Shown here: one piece after another, positions 8,786 through 18,012 of the stretch
Numbering within the stretch: position 1 is the stretch's first letter
Layout: each line of letters begins with the position of its first letter
NCBI RefSeq assembly: GCF_900102085.1
Contig: NZ_FMVM01000004.1
Coordinates: 62,001 to 126,000, forward strand
DNA length: 64,000 bases
Origin: Paenibacillus polysaccharolyticus
GTDB lineage: Bacteria > Bacillota > Bacilli > Paenibacillales > Paenibacillaceae
Reading direction: 5' to 3'
Program-made: the position numbers and the translations under genes
The notes under the pieces: model-generated
What the model saw: only the letters and a program-made list of their open reading frames with translations
What the model was told of the DNA's origin: nothing
Database searches by the model: none

Positions 8786-9193
8786 ATGAAGCCATTAGAG
8801 ATTAAGCAGTTACCTGATGTATTATCAAAAGAAACTTTAGAGAAATATTTAAGTGATTATTTAAGCTTTGTTGAGAATACAGAGAAGTTAAACAAACTAG
8901 AAGTTTTAGAATCACTATCAGAATTTGCTGATAGAAAAGTCTATACTCATCAATTGTTAGATGCCAATCTAAAATTAAGAACAGATCAGCTTGTCCAAAC
9001 CCTCTTGGATATTTCTTCGGAAGACGTGGTTGATAGTTATGCCAACGTTGTTGTAAATCTAAATTTAGAAGAGAGTTATGAATTAATGAAATCAGTCTTA
9101 GATTTGGAGTTAACTGAAAAAGTTAGAGAAATTATCGAAGAAACGATTGATGAAGTAGGTGACAACATAAATATTCCTTATCAATCTAACTAA
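8786..9193 (+). CDS. Candidate immunity protein for the upstream toxin
   Basis: 135 residues, strongly acidic (rich in E and D) and predicted all-helical, with no membrane segment or signal. It lies 2 bp behind the toxin stop and has the same AT-rich composition as the toxin tip, so tip and immunity gene probably arrived together. Acidic small helical proteins are typical immunity partners that mask basic RNase or DNase toxins. No named immunity family can be assigned with confidence. GGAGG at the end of the toxin gene serves as its ribosome binding site. Confidence 0.65.
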   Translation: MKPLEIKQLPDVLSKETLEKYLSDYLSFVENTEKLNKLEVLESLSEFADRKVYTHQLLDANLKLRTDQLVQTLLDISSEDVVDSYANVVVNLNLEESYELMKSVLDLELTEKVREIIEETIDEVGDNINIPYQSN

Positions 9194-9228
9194 ACATATA
9201 TTGTCTATATCCATTAAAGGACTGTTAT

Positions 9229-9260
9229 AACCTCCAACTACCATGTTGGAGGTTTTCTTT
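9229..9260 (+). terminator. Rho-independent terminator of the toxin/immunity operon
   Basis: 10-bp perfect stem AACCTCCAAC / GTTGGAGGTT with a 6-nt loop and a T-rich tail. Confidence 0.85.
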
Positions 9261-9479
9261 GCCTAAAATCCTCTGAAACACCGCGCTTCATAAGCCTTTT
9301 AAAGTTGCCACTACCAAAACTAGCACATCAATGATAGCGTTTTTATATAAATCCAATATTTTCTTGCGTAATTCGACATATTCGTATACTATTTTCCCAT
9401 ACTTAGTGCTTCAAACATATGTTTTTTGGGTACGGCCTAGTCAAAAAGGCTTGGGTTCGTGGGGAGGAAGAGGGAGCAA

Positions 9480-11234
9480 ATGATCGGTTTTTTCAGGAAA
9501 CGTCTGGTTGTGCGCATTGCGGCTATTGTTACACTGGTCATTACGATTATAGCTGCGGGAAGTATGCTGACGCAGATCGCTAATGTGAAACTTGCTGCGC
9601 AGGGGGCTATCACAAGCTACAATATTCAGATTGCCGAGAGTTATGTGAAGCAATTGGATACAGCATCATATGTGGACTTTGCCAAGGACCCCAAGGAAAA
9701 TGAGGAGTATCTTCGTATTCGGGATGAATTGGATGATTTTCGAGTGCGTATTGGTGCCATGTATGTGTATTTCGTCAAAATTGACGATAAAGGAACGCCG
9801 CTGATCATGGTGGATGGCATGAAGGATGCGGATAAAGCTTCAGCAATTAACGAAGTAACGGACATTCCTGCAGATGCGGTGCAGAAGTTGCTACAAGGGG
9901 AAACAGCAAGTTCGCCGATCATTAACAATCCAGAGTACGGTAATTATATTTCTTCCTACGCTCCAATTCTGAATAGCAATGGTACTCTTGCGGGTGTAAT
10001 TGGTATCGATACAGGGATTTCTGTTATCGGAGGTATCGAAACCGATATTTTGAGATCAAGTCTGCCGTTGTATGTGATCCTACTGCTCGCTACTCTTGCA
10101 GGTATTGCTATAGTGATGTGGTTTATCGTTAGAGGACTGCGCCCTCTACATCCGCTGAAATCAAGTGTGGAAAAGATGGCACAAGGTGAGCTTGCCGAAG
10201 CTAATCGCATTTTGACAGCCTATCGTTTGAAGAGCAGAGATGAGATCGGAACAACGTATCAGGCGATGATACATATGTCTGGGAATTTAAATAAAATAGT
10301 AAGTGACATGGTTGGAGGGGTAGCTTCAACAACCGAATTGTTATCCGAATCCACGAAAGAGTTTAATCGGAGTACCGAAGAGATGCTCGCCATGAGTAAA
10401 ACAGTGGATCGTGCCGTTGAGGAAATAAGACAAGGTGCGCATACACAGAAGCAGAGTGCAAGTGACAGTGCGCATGCCATGGAAGAGATTGCAAAAGGCA
10501 TCAACGATATATCTGAATCCTCCAATGTGGTATCGGATGCGGCAACAATGGCGCTGACTACGGCGGAATCGGGGCAGCAACGCATGACGATTATGAAGAA
10601 GCAGATGGAAAACATCTCTGCAGTATCTGGAGAGGTTACCACGATGGTGCAGGTGTTAAACAACTATTCTACTGAAATCGGTGGTGCACTGCATACGGTA
10701 CGTGACTTCGCAAGTCAAACCAAACTGCTCGCGCTTAATGCCTCCATTGAGGCTGCACATGCGGGTGAGCATGGAAAGGGTTTTGCGGTTGTGGCAGAAG
10801 AAGTGAGGAAACTTGCCGAAGCCTCCAGTTCGTCTATGGAACGAATCTCGGACTTATTACTTCGTATTGAACAGGAGTCACAGCAGATAGGTTCCCGAAT
10901 GGGGGTTACTGCCCAGGAGATTGGTCAGGGGGTCGTATTTACAACTGAAGCAGAGCAGGCCTTCTCACAAGTCGTGGATGCGTTCCAACTAGTTACCCAG
11001 CGTATACAGGAGGTCTCTGCTGCGGCTGAAGAAATTACGGCCGGATCGGAAGAGGCGGCAGCTTCGGTCAACACGATTTCACAGATTTCCGCAGGCGTGT
11101 CGGATCACTCTGATGAGATATACCGTTTGATGCAGGATCAATCGGTGATGTTCCGTAAGGTGGCCGAAACGTCTACGATGCTTGAACAGCAGACGAATGA
11201 GATGAGTGAAGCAGTGAAAAGAGTGAAGGTGTAA
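9480..11234 (+). CDS. Methyl-accepting chemotaxis protein with a Cache-type sensor
   Basis: 584 residues with the layout TM1 (about 10-30), extracellular Cache-like sensor (about 35-185), TM2 (about 190-215), HAMP (about 215-270) and a long cytoplasmic coiled coil. The signalling hairpin is intact ([20 protein letters not shown]), so it should bind CheA/CheW. The Q/E-rich flanks contain methylation helices. The sensor segment '[15 protein letters not shown]' fits small-molecule sensing, but the ligand is unknown. The frame is open from a GTG at 9459, but AGAGGGAG sits correctly for ATG 9480, which gives a normal basic N-terminus [11 protein letters not shown]. It is a lone chemoreceptor with no chemotaxis neighbours. 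Confidence 0.95.
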   Translation: MIGFFRKRLVVRIAAIVTLVITIIAAGSMLTQIANVKLAAQGAITSYNIQIAESYVKQLDTASYVDFAKDPKENEEYLRIRDELDDFRVRIGAMYVYFVKIDDKGTPLIMVDGMKDADKASAINEVTDIPADAVQKLLQGETASSPIINNPEYGNYISSYAPILNSNGTLAGVIGIDTGISVIGGIETDILRSSLPLYVILLLATLAGIAIVMWFIVRGLRPLHPLKSSVEKMAQGELAEANRILTAYRLKSRDEIGTTYQAMIHMSGNLNKIVSDMVGGVASTTELLSESTKEFNRSTEEMLAMSKTVDRAVEEIRQGAHTQKQSASDSAHAMEEIAKGINDISESSNVVSDAATMALTTAESGQQRMTIMKKQMENISAVSGEVTTMVQVLNNYSTEIGGALHTVRDFASQTKLLALNASIEAAHAGEHGKGFAVVAEEVRKLAEASSSSMERISDLLLRIEQESQQIGSRMGVTAQEIGQGVVFTTEAEQAFSQVVDAFQLVTQRIQEVSAAAEEITAGSEEAAASVNTISQISAGVSDHSDEIYRLMQDQSVMFRKVAETSTMLEQQTNEMSEAVKRVKV

Positions 11235-11377
11235 GTGAAGCTTTGAAAAACGGGAGTCCTTAAACGAAACGAGTATAGAAGAAAAGAATGAAAAAGAAAC
11301 ATAAAATGGAACTAAACAAGAAAAAATGAAGAAGATTACATGATAAAAGAGGCAACTAAATTAAGAGAAAATAAGTA

Positions 11378-11410
11378 AAGTGCTCTGCCAATGGTGGAGC
11401 ACTTTTTTTG
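11378..11410 (+). terminator. Rho-independent terminator of the chemoreceptor gene
   Basis: Stem AAGTGCTC / GAGCACTT with an 11-nt loop followed by seven T residues. Confidence 0.85.
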
Positions 11411-11443
11411 CATATCAAATAACCTATATTCATGAACAGCAAA

Positions 11444-12349
11444 TCATAGATGACCGAGTTCAATCGCTTGTTTGAAGCGCCGGGCAAATTGTTCTGCTGC
11501 AGACGCAGCCTCTCTGAATTCTGTCTGCACGAAGCCGATCTGCATTTTGGGCTGCTGAATCTCGGTAATTTCGACCATCTTAATCAACCCTTCTTTCCAA
11601 AGTGGGTTCTGGTGAAAGGAGAAGTCGTGCCCGATCGTTGCAGCAATATTATTTTTCAGCACCGTGCTAATGGCTTCCGAATTATTGGTTTTAAATAAGA
11701 TGGACAAAGGCCCATATTCATAGGTGAACTCCTGTAGGAAATCTTCAATAAAACCGTCCCGATATAATGCAAGATTATGTTCTTTCAGTTGATCAGGGGT
11801 GACACGTGTATGTTTTGCTAGTTCGGACAGTTGATGGGTGCATACAACAAGCTTGCTCGAATACATCGGTGTAAAATGTAACCCATCCAATTCGCGCAGT
11901 TGTTTCGCGTAAATGGCGATAAAGCCCAGATGGGTTTTATTATTGCGGATGTCCTCAATGATCTCCATGGAACCTTTCTCTTCAATCGATAATCTCAGTT
12001 GTGAATGATCTCGTTTCATATCTGCTGCCGACTGCACCAAGTAAGGCATAACACTCGGGAAAGTAGCCACATGAAGATCACCGGTCAATGTAGATGTCGT
12101 TGCATTTAGTGATTTCAATTCATCAATTCGCTGCAAAATGTCCAGCGCTTTGGCGATAAATTGTTTACCCTCCGGCGTGGGATGAGTGCCTTGTCTGGAA
12201 CGCTCGAATAGTACCAGCCCCAGCTCTTTTTCCAGGCGATGAACCGATTGGCTGATCGCAGATTGCGTGACATGAAGATGCTCCGATGCGGCGGAGAACG
12301 ATTGCGTTTTGGCGATTTCGACAACGTATTCGAGTTGTTCCAGATTCAT
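11444..12349 (-). CDS. LysR-family transcriptional regulator
   Basis: 301 residues. The N-terminal winged helix-turn-helix (about 1-62: EYVVEIAKTQSFSAASEHLH, VTQSAISQSVHRLE) is classical LysR. The remainder is the periplasmic-binding-like effector domain. The frame extends to 12391, but the ATG at 12349 preceded by AAGGGATG gives the canonical MNLEQLEY start. It is divergent from the butanediol dehydrogenase gene with 141 bp between, which suggests it controls that gene and itself. AlsR, the acetoin regulator, is the natural analogue, but the effector here is not known. Confidence 0.9.
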   Translation of the reverse strand: MNLEQLEYVVEIAKTQSFSAASEHLHVTQSAISQSVHRLEKELGLVLFERSRQGTHPTPEGKQFIAKALDILQRIDELKSLNATTSTLTGDLHVATFPSVMPYLVQSAADMKRDHSQLRLSIEEKGSMEIIEDIRNNKTHLGFIAIYAKQLRELDGLHFTPMYSSKLVVCTHQLSELAKHTRVTPDQLKEHNLALYRDGFIEDFLQEFTYEYGPLSILFKTNNSEAISTVLKNNIAATIGHDFSFHQNPLWKEGLIKMVEITEIQQPKMQIGFVQTEFREAASAAEQFARRFKQAIELGHL

Positions 12350-12374
12350 GCGATCATCCCTTTTTAGCATTAGT

Positions 12375-12396
12375 ATAAGTAATGTTAACATAAGTA
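12375..12396. promoter_or_regulatory. Candidate LysR binding site between the LysR and dehydrogenase genes
   Basis: Two direct ATAAGTA heptamers (12375-12381 and 12390-12396) flank the perfect 10-bp palindrome ATGTTAACAT (12382-12391). It lies in the short divergent intergenic space, where LysR regulators normally bind. No T-N11-A match was scored, so this is suggestive only. Confidence 0.4.
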
Positions 12397-12490
12397 TCTA
12401 TAAATATGAATAATGGTTGAATAGCGATATAATATATAGACAAGCAGAACATTCTTGTATTAAAAGTTTAGATAAAAGGGGATGTACAGA

Positions 12491-13534
12491 ATGAAGGCAG
12501 CAGTATGGTATGGTCATAAAGACGTGCGTGTGGAAGATCGTGAGGTTCCGGTTGCAAAGTCTGGCCAGGTGCAGATCAAAGTCGAGTATGCCGGAATCTG
12601 CGGCAGTGACTTACACGCGTATCATCATGGTGTAGGTATTCAAGAGGGAGAGAATCATCCGCTCTCAGGACAAAAAGCGCCGCTGACACTGGGACACGAG
12701 TTTGCAGGAACAGTAAGTGCTCTAGGTGATAATGTAAGCGGTATCAATGTTGGTGATCGCGTGGTGGTTGAACCTCTCTACCATTGTGGAACGTGTGAGT
12801 ACTGTATTCAAGGTAGATACAATCAGTGTACTCAATTTGGTTTTGTCGGATTGAACGGAGATGGCGGTTTTGCCGAATATGTAGTCGTCGAAGCATATAT
12901 GGTGCACCCGATTCCAGATCAAGTTTCCTTTGAAGAAGGGGCACTTGTAGAACCGACAGCGGTTGCTTTTCATGCTGTACGTCACAGCAAGCTGAAAGTG
13001 GGGAATAAAGTAGCTGTATACGGGGCAGGGCCGATTGGTTTGCTGACCATTTTGTCAGCGAAAGCCGCTGGGGCATCTGAAGTTTACGCTGTCGATGTTT
13101 TCGATGATCGTTTGGAACTGGCGGCTAAACTTGGCGCAATTCCGGTGAATAGCAATAAGGTGGATGCAACACAGGTCATTACGCAGCAATCCGGTGGAAT
13201 TGATGTTGCATATGAAGCGGCTGGCGTGCAACCGACGATGGACAGTGCTGTGTCCGTGATTAAAAAAGGTGGGGAAGTTGTGGTCATTGCCGCAATTCCA
13301 AACCCGCTTCACGTAAACTTTTTCGACATGCTGGTAAAAGAAGCGAACCTAACCGCCACATTGGCGTACCGACACATCTTCCCTGAGGTCATCTCACTCA
13401 TTGCTGAAGGTGCACTTGATGTGAAGCAGGTAATCACCAAGAAAATTAAGCTGCATGATGTTGTGCAGGACGGGCTTGAGTTGTTGATGAGCGACAAGAG
13501 TCATGCGAAGATTCTGATTGAGATTGGCGGTTAA
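12491..13534 (+). CDS. bdhA: Zinc-dependent 2,3-butanediol dehydrogenase (medium-chain dehydrogenase)
   Basis: Interconverts acetoin and (R,R)- or meso-2,3-butanediol with NAD(H) in the cytoplasm. 347 residues. Catalytic zinc ligands Cys37 (GICGSD) and His69-Glu70 (GHEF) are present, as are the four structural-zinc cysteines (99, 102, 105, 113). The Rossmann motif is GAGPIGLL at about 177. The 'HIFPEVISLIAEGALD' and 'VTKKI' C-terminal phrases match Bacillus BdhA. ATG 12482 is possible, but AAGGGG at 12476-12481 is well spaced for ATG 12491 (MKAAVWYG), the family start. Sorbitol or related polyol dehydrogenase activity is the alternative. Confidence 0.85.
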   Translation: MKAAVWYGHKDVRVEDREVPVAKSGQVQIKVEYAGICGSDLHAYHHGVGIQEGENHPLSGQKAPLTLGHEFAGTVSALGDNVSGINVGDRVVVEPLYHCGTCEYCIQGRYNQCTQFGFVGLNGDGGFAEYVVVEAYMVHPIPDQVSFEEGALVEPTAVAFHAVRHSKLKVGNKVAVYGAGPIGLLTILSAKAAGASEVYAVDVFDDRLELAAKLGAIPVNSNKVDATQVITQQSGGIDVAYEAAGVQPTMDSAVSVIKKGGEVVVIAAIPNPLHVNFFDMLVKEANLTATLAYRHIFPEVISLIAEGALDVKQVITKKIKLHDVVQDGLELLMSDKSHAKILIEIGG

Positions 13535-13587
13535 GCTCAGGCTCAACATCCTAATCATGTAACGCTAAGATATCAGGTTTAAACGAG

Positions 13588-13638
13588 AGGGCTGTTCCTC
13601 TTGTCATCTACAGATGGCAGGAGAACAGCCCTTTGTTT
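13588..13638 (+). terminator. Rho-independent terminator of the dehydrogenase gene
   Basis: Outer stem AGGGCTGTTC / GAACAGCCCT with an inner CATCT/AGATG helix and a T-containing tail. Confidence 0.8.
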
Positions 13639-13740
13639 AATGGTATAAAGAGACATAACATTCTATAGAATGCACGATTACTTTGGATAGCGTGGTAAAT
13701 CAGTAGTACTACTTGTTGTCCGTTAAGGCCCTATCTTATC

Positions 13741-14256
13741 TTATTTTATCTCGTAACGATAGCAGATTGCCTGCCCTCCGCCCTCCACGGGACTGAACTC
13801 CGGATCTTCAATAAAGCCAAAACGTTCATATAACCGGATGGCATTAACCATCTGACTACCCGTATAGAGATAAACTGCATTTTTGCCCAGCTCCTTCGTG
13901 GATTCCACACACCGCTGAAGCAGCTCACGGGCAATGCCATGTCCTCTCCACTCAGGATCAACACCGAGCAGACGGACAAATGGATAATCGATCGGCAGAT
14001 CAAAATTCGGGTAGGCTTTATGTGCCGTTTCAAATAACTGAACGGTACCAACAATCCGATCTTCGATCTTGGCTACCCATAATTCAGTCAAGTATGGATT
14101 GTCCACAGATTCGCGGATATCTTTCAGGTAGGCTTCCCAACGATCCGATTGCTCAAACGAGCTCTGGTATTCCGCGTAACTGGCAACCAGAATGTCAACA
14201 ATCTCAGCATGGTCAGCTGGGGAAGCGGGATGAATCGTAATGGCAGCCGTCGTCAT
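13741..14256 (-). CDS. GNAT-family N-acetyltransferase
   Basis: 171 residues. The acetyl-CoA loop is present as 'DPEWRGHGIARELLQRC' (R/QxxGxG/A), and the closing 'AIRLYERFGFIEDPEF' segment is typical of the family. AAAGGAGAA lies 8 bp upstream of the ATG. It stands alone between the dehydrogenase terminator and the AraC regulator, which is on the same strand. The substrate is unknown. Confidence 0.85.
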   Translation of the reverse strand: MTTAAITIHPASPADHAEIVDILVASYAEYQSSFEQSDRWEAYLKDIRESVDNPYLTELWVAKIEDRIVGTVQLFETAHKAYPNFDLPIDYPFVRLLGVDPEWRGHGIARELLQRCVESTKELGKNAVYLYTGSQMVNAIRLYERFGFIEDPEFSPVEGGGQAICYRYEIK

Positions 14257-14379
14257 ATCTAAATTCTCCTTTTCTTATGAGTAAAGTAGGGAATGGTATT
14301 TCCTTGCATTATAACACAGGGGATTCAATCCTCTATATTAGAATCTTCTATAAGCGATTTCAACATTTCTATATCTTTT

Positions 14380-15147
14380 TTACAACCGATTCAGCTGTGT
14401 ACTGTATAGATGATTGCGATATTCGGTTGGCGTACTGGCCTCGTGTTGCTTGAATGTGCGCAGAAACAGCTTATAATCACGAAAGCCGCATTGGGCTGCA
14501 ATCTCTTTCACACTGGCATTGGTGTTGAGCAACAGTCGTTTGGCACGGCGCATGCGTTCGGTGAGAATATACGTTTTGAGTCCGATCCCTTTTTCCTGCT
14601 TCACCATTTTGGAAATGTAGTCCTTGTTGAAATTAAAGTTCTCCGCAATCTCACTCACCGTAATATTCAGATGCAGATGGATATCGACCCACTTACAGAT
14701 ATGATCCACCACGGCGTTATGCTGGCGATAGTCTGAGCGCAGGTTACGTTCCATTTCTTTGAGAAGTAATAGCGCAGCAGCATCCGCCTCTTCGGACGAG
14801 AAGGAAGATACATGCAATAACTGCTTGAACAGTTGATTTGCCATAGAAGGAATCTGAATGGTTGAATGGGTTGGGAAATCACCAAATGAGCCTGGTGCTG
14901 TCCCGTAATGTATCCAGTAGAAGCTCACAGGTGCGTCACTAATCTGGTAACCATAATGCGTTCGGCCCGCCTTTAAAAATAAAAGATCATCCGCACGAAC
15001 AACGTATCGTTTGTCCTCCTCCGCAATATACATCTCACCTTCCAGCATCAAAATGATCTCATGAACCGGCATGCTTCGACGCATATGACTCCAGTTGCCC
15101 TCTGATATGAATTTCCCACATAAATAGTGCTCCACTGGTTTTGACAT
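14380..15147 (-). CDS. AraC-family transcriptional regulator
   Basis: 255 residues. The N-terminal cupin-like sensor (about 15-110: 'VHEIILMLEGEMYIAEEDKRYVV') is followed by two C-terminal helix-turn-helix units (about 160-250), including 'MRRAKRLLLNTNASVKEIA' and 'YKLFLRTFKQHEASTPTEYR'. The gene is divergent from the GH127 arabinofuranosidase gene with about 210 bp between, so it is the probable sugar-responsive activator of that gene. The ribosome binding site AAAGGTGG is 14 nt from the ATG, which is long. Confidence 0.88.
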   Translation of the reverse strand: MSKPVEHYLCGKFISEGNWSHMRRSMPVHEIILMLEGEMYIAEEDKRYVVRADDLLFLKAGRTHYGYQISDAPVSFYWIHYGTAPGSFGDFPTHSTIQIPSMANQLFKQLLHVSSFSSEEADAAALLLLKEMERNLRSDYRQHNAVVDHICKWVDIHLHLNITVSEIAENFNFNKDYISKMVKQEKGIGLKTYILTERMRRAKRLLLNTNASVKEIAAQCGFRDYKLFLRTFKQHEASTPTEYRNHLYSTQLNRL

Positions 15148-15358
15148 AGGACGGATTTATCCACCTTTTCTTGGATTCTGAGTCTGCTGTAACTGTAGTT
15201 TATTTGATAATATGAGGACATTCAAGGGTGAAAGCTAGATGGCAGAGATAAGTTCTAGCCGGAGTGGAACACGGATTTTATCCTTTATCTCTAAACAAGC
15301 CCTACTAAAAGAAAAGAAACCATATGAAGTTATTTCATATGCCAAAGGAGCGAGCCAC

Positions 15359-17677
15359 ATGATCGATACGAGAAAAGGATTTCTGGGCCCCTCACAGGTT
15401 AACTTGCTGAAAGGTCCATTTCAAACGTCACAGCATATCGGTGAACGTTACTTGTTATCACTGGAGATTGACCGCTTTCTGGCTCCATGTTATGAAGCCC
15501 ACGGATTAACACCACGCAAGGAACGATATGCAGGCTGGGAGGCACGCTCGATTAGCGGACATTCCCTCGGACATTACATGTCGGCTCTCGCGGTGACGTA
15601 TCAGGCGACGGGTAATTCTACTTTAAAGCAAACGCTCGATTATGCTGTGAATGAACTGGCGGCAATTCAACAGACGACGGGTAGCGGATATGTCGGAGGT
15701 TTGTCTGAGGAGGCTTTCCGTATGGCTTTTCGTGCGGAGAACATTGGCGGATTTAACATTGGTGAATATTGGGTTCCGTGGTACAGCGTGCATAAAATCT
15801 ATCGTGGTCTGATTGATGCCTATCAAAAGACGGGCAATGAGCAGGCGCTTGAGGTGGTTGCACTTTTTGCGGATTGGGCAGTGACGGGACTGAGTGCCAT
15901 GACCGAGGAGCAGATCCAGACGATGCTGATGTCTGAGCATGGCGGGATGAACGAAGTGTTTGCCCAATTGTACGGCATTACAGGAAACTCAGCCTATCTG
16001 AGGGCTGCCCGTCAATTCACGCACCAACTCATTCTGGAACCGCTGGAGCAGGAGCGGGATGAGTTGCAAGGAAGGCATGCCAACACCCAGATTCCCAAGG
16101 TCATCGGCGCAGCCGAAATCTATAACCAAGACCCTGCACAGACGTCGTACCGGACAGCGGCACAATTTTTCTGGGATACAACCGTAAAGCATCGTTCTTA
16201 TGTCTTTGGCGCGACGAGCATATCCGAGCATTATGAAGCAAAGGGCATGGAGAGCCTTGGCATCAAAACCGGGGAGAGTTGCTGTACGCACAACATGATG
16301 CATCTGACCAAGCAGCTGTTTGCCTGGAACCGGGACAGTGCCTACATGGACTATTATGAGAATGCAGTCTATAACCATATCCTTGGCACGCAAGACCCGG
16401 ATACGGGCAACAAAACCTATTTTGCCTCCACCCTGCAAGGGCATTACAAAATCTACGGCACACATGATACGGCTTGGTGGTGCTGCACCGGATCAGGCAT
16501 GGAGAATCCGGGCAAGTATGCAGAAGCTATCTATTATGAGGATGAACAAGACTTGTATGTGAACCTCTACATCGCTTCCGAGCTGGAGTGGGCATCACAG
16601 GGACTGAACTTAAAGCTGGAAACGGACTTCCCCTATTCGGAAAAAGCAACCCTGACAATCACCGAAGGCAGCGCCTCGGCTTGTCTAAGGCTACGCGTGC
16701 CGTCCTGGCTCCAGGAGCCGATGACTGCAATTGTAGGCGGGGATTCGGCTCAGTCGTATACACGTCTGGAACCCGGCTATCTGTCCATTGATCGCACTTG
16801 GTCAGCGGGCGATACGATTACTATTATGCTGCCGATGGCACTGCGTAAATATACAGCACGGGATGATGCCCACAAGGTGGCATTCCAGTATGGCCCGATT
16901 GTGTTAGCTGGTGCGCTTGGCAGTGAAGGACTTCCCGAGGATACCATTATCGACGAAACTGCACTGAATCCAAAAACAGCTCCCGTACCCGTTATCCAAA
17001 CGGAAGAAGAGGATGTGAGCAAGTGGATCAAGGTTGTCGATAAAGAGAAGCTTACATTTGAGCTTAGTGAGGAAGTGACATCTACAGGTGAAGCGGTGAA
17101 ACTAATTCCGTTCTATGAGGTGCATCATGAGTTCTATACAGTGTATTGGGCGTTGAATGATGAAGGGGATGCGCTGGAGAAAGCGTTAAACGATATCACC
17201 ATCGATAGCGTGCAGCCGGATGGTCAGCAGGATGAGATCGGGCATCAATTGGAGAGCAACTGCCGCGAGGAGCAATATAATGGCTCCGGTACAGACGGAC
17301 GCAACAGGCTGTATATGTGGCGTGAGGCTTACGGAGTAAACGAAGCAGCATTCGGCTACTGCTTGGCTGTAGACTCGGGTGCTATGAACTATTTGTGCGT
17401 AGCCTACTGGGGCGGGGATTATTTGCATTTTGACCGAGAGGGTATCCGGTATGAAAGGCAGTTTAGTATTTTGGTGGAAGATGTAGTTGTAGGGGAACAG
17501 CGCATTCATATGAACAAGATCGGAGAGGTGTTCCGTGTCAGCTATGAGATTCCGGAAGAGGTCACCAGAGATAAAGAGAGTGTGAAGGTAACATTCCAGG
17601 CAGTCGGGGACAAGGGCTGTGCGGGAAAAGTGACAGAGGTTCGTACAACACGTAGCAGACCGGATTTTTGCGTGTGA
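15359..17677 (+). CDS. GH127 beta-L-arabinofuranosidase
   Basis: Removes beta-linked L-arabinofuranose. No signal peptide is seen, so it acts in the cytoplasm. The catalytic signature matches Bifidobacterium HypBA1: zinc-binding Glu306 and Cys308 (GESCC) plus the Cys375-Cys376 pair (WWCCTGSG), with Glu290 in the acid/base position 16 residues before the zinc Glu, exactly as in HypBA1. An (alpha/alpha)6 barrel of about 400 residues is followed by beta-sandwich domains; the C-terminal piece (about 640-770) is an extra domain, making it longer (772 aa) than HypBA1 (658). The frame is open from 15239, but AAAGGAG 8 bp before ATG 15359 decides the start. Divergent AraC gene upstream; terminator far downstream at 17975. 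Confidence 0.9.
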   Translation: MIDTRKGFLGPSQVNLLKGPFQTSQHIGERYLLSLEIDRFLAPCYEAHGLTPRKERYAGWEARSISGHSLGHYMSALAVTYQATGNSTLKQTLDYAVNELAAIQQTTGSGYVGGLSEEAFRMAFRAENIGGFNIGEYWVPWYSVHKIYRGLIDAYQKTGNEQALEVVALFADWAVTGLSAMTEEQIQTMLMSEHGGMNEVFAQLYGITGNSAYLRAARQFTHQLILEPLEQERDELQGRHANTQIPKVIGAAEIYNQDPAQTSYRTAAQFFWDTTVKHRSYVFGATSISEHYEAKGMESLGIKTGESCCTHNMMHLTKQLFAWNRDSAYMDYYENAVYNHILGTQDPDTGNKTYFASTLQGHYKIYGTHDTAWWCCTGSGMENPGKYAEAIYYEDEQDLYVNLYIASELEWASQGLNLKLETDFPYSEKATLTITEGSASACLRLRVPSWLQEPMTAIVGGDSAQSYTRLEPGYLSIDRTWSAGDTITIMLPMALRKYTARDDAHKVAFQYGPIVLAGALGSEGLPEDTIIDETALNPKTAPVPVIQTEEEDVSKWIKVVDKEKLTFELSEEVTSTGEAVKLIPFYEVHHEFYTVYWALNDEGDALEKALNDITIDSVQPDGQQDEIGHQLESNCREEQYNGSGTDGRNRLYMWREAYGVNEAAFGYCLAVDSGAMNYLCVAYWGGDYLHFDREGIRYERQFSILVEDVVVGEQRIHMNKIGEVFRVSYEIPEEVTRDKESVKVTFQAVGDKGCAGKVTEVRTTRSRPDFCV

Positions 17678-17725
17678 GCGTCTGAGGAAGAAGCCTAATA
17701 GACGACCCGGCACAATGCTCAAAAT

Positions 17726-17922
17726 TCTAACGATCCGTACGGAGCTTATTTAGGTGATTTTCCCCCTTTCGGTATTCTAACGATCACCAGCGACGTTATT
17801 TCTGCCAAAACGGACTAAATTCAATGAAATCGCGTCTCAAATGTGAAAATAACGTTTCTCATGATCGTTAGATTCTGGATTCAGCTAAGAAACACCAAAT
17901 AGCGTCAACTGTGATCGTTAGC
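17726..17922. repeat. Four-arm inverted repeat element, copy 1 (197 bp)
   Basis: Four 26-nt half-sites lie at 17726-17751 (>), 17776-17801 (>), 17847-17872 (<) and 17897-17922 (<). Each begins with TCTAACGATC (or its complement GATCGTTAG) and ends in a TTATTT/AAATA block. Start-to-start distances are 50, 71 and 50. The element starts 48 bp after the GH127 stop and ends 52 bp before a terminator, so it lies in the 3' untranslated region. Folded as RNA or extruded DNA, inner and outer arms pair into a long, two-tiered hairpin. The second copy at 59645-59841 has identical length and spacing. Confidence 0.9.
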
Positions 17923-17974
17923 CTGATGGGTAGTGAGTAGGTTGGATGCGGATGTGACGAACAATAGCTTACAC

Positions 17975-18012
17975 AAGACGAAATGGGAGGTATTCGCCGT
18001 TTTCGTCTTTTT
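17975..18012 (+). terminator. Likely terminator of the GH127 transcript
   Basis: Stem AAGACGAAA / TTTCGTCTT with a 17-nt loop and TTTT after it. It places the repeat element inside the GH127 mRNA. Confidence 0.65.

Noticed and set aside
17726..17922. Possibility that the spaced half-sites are a CRISPR array
   Set aside because: Only four units, in inverted and not direct orientation, with mismatched arms and no cas genes nearby.
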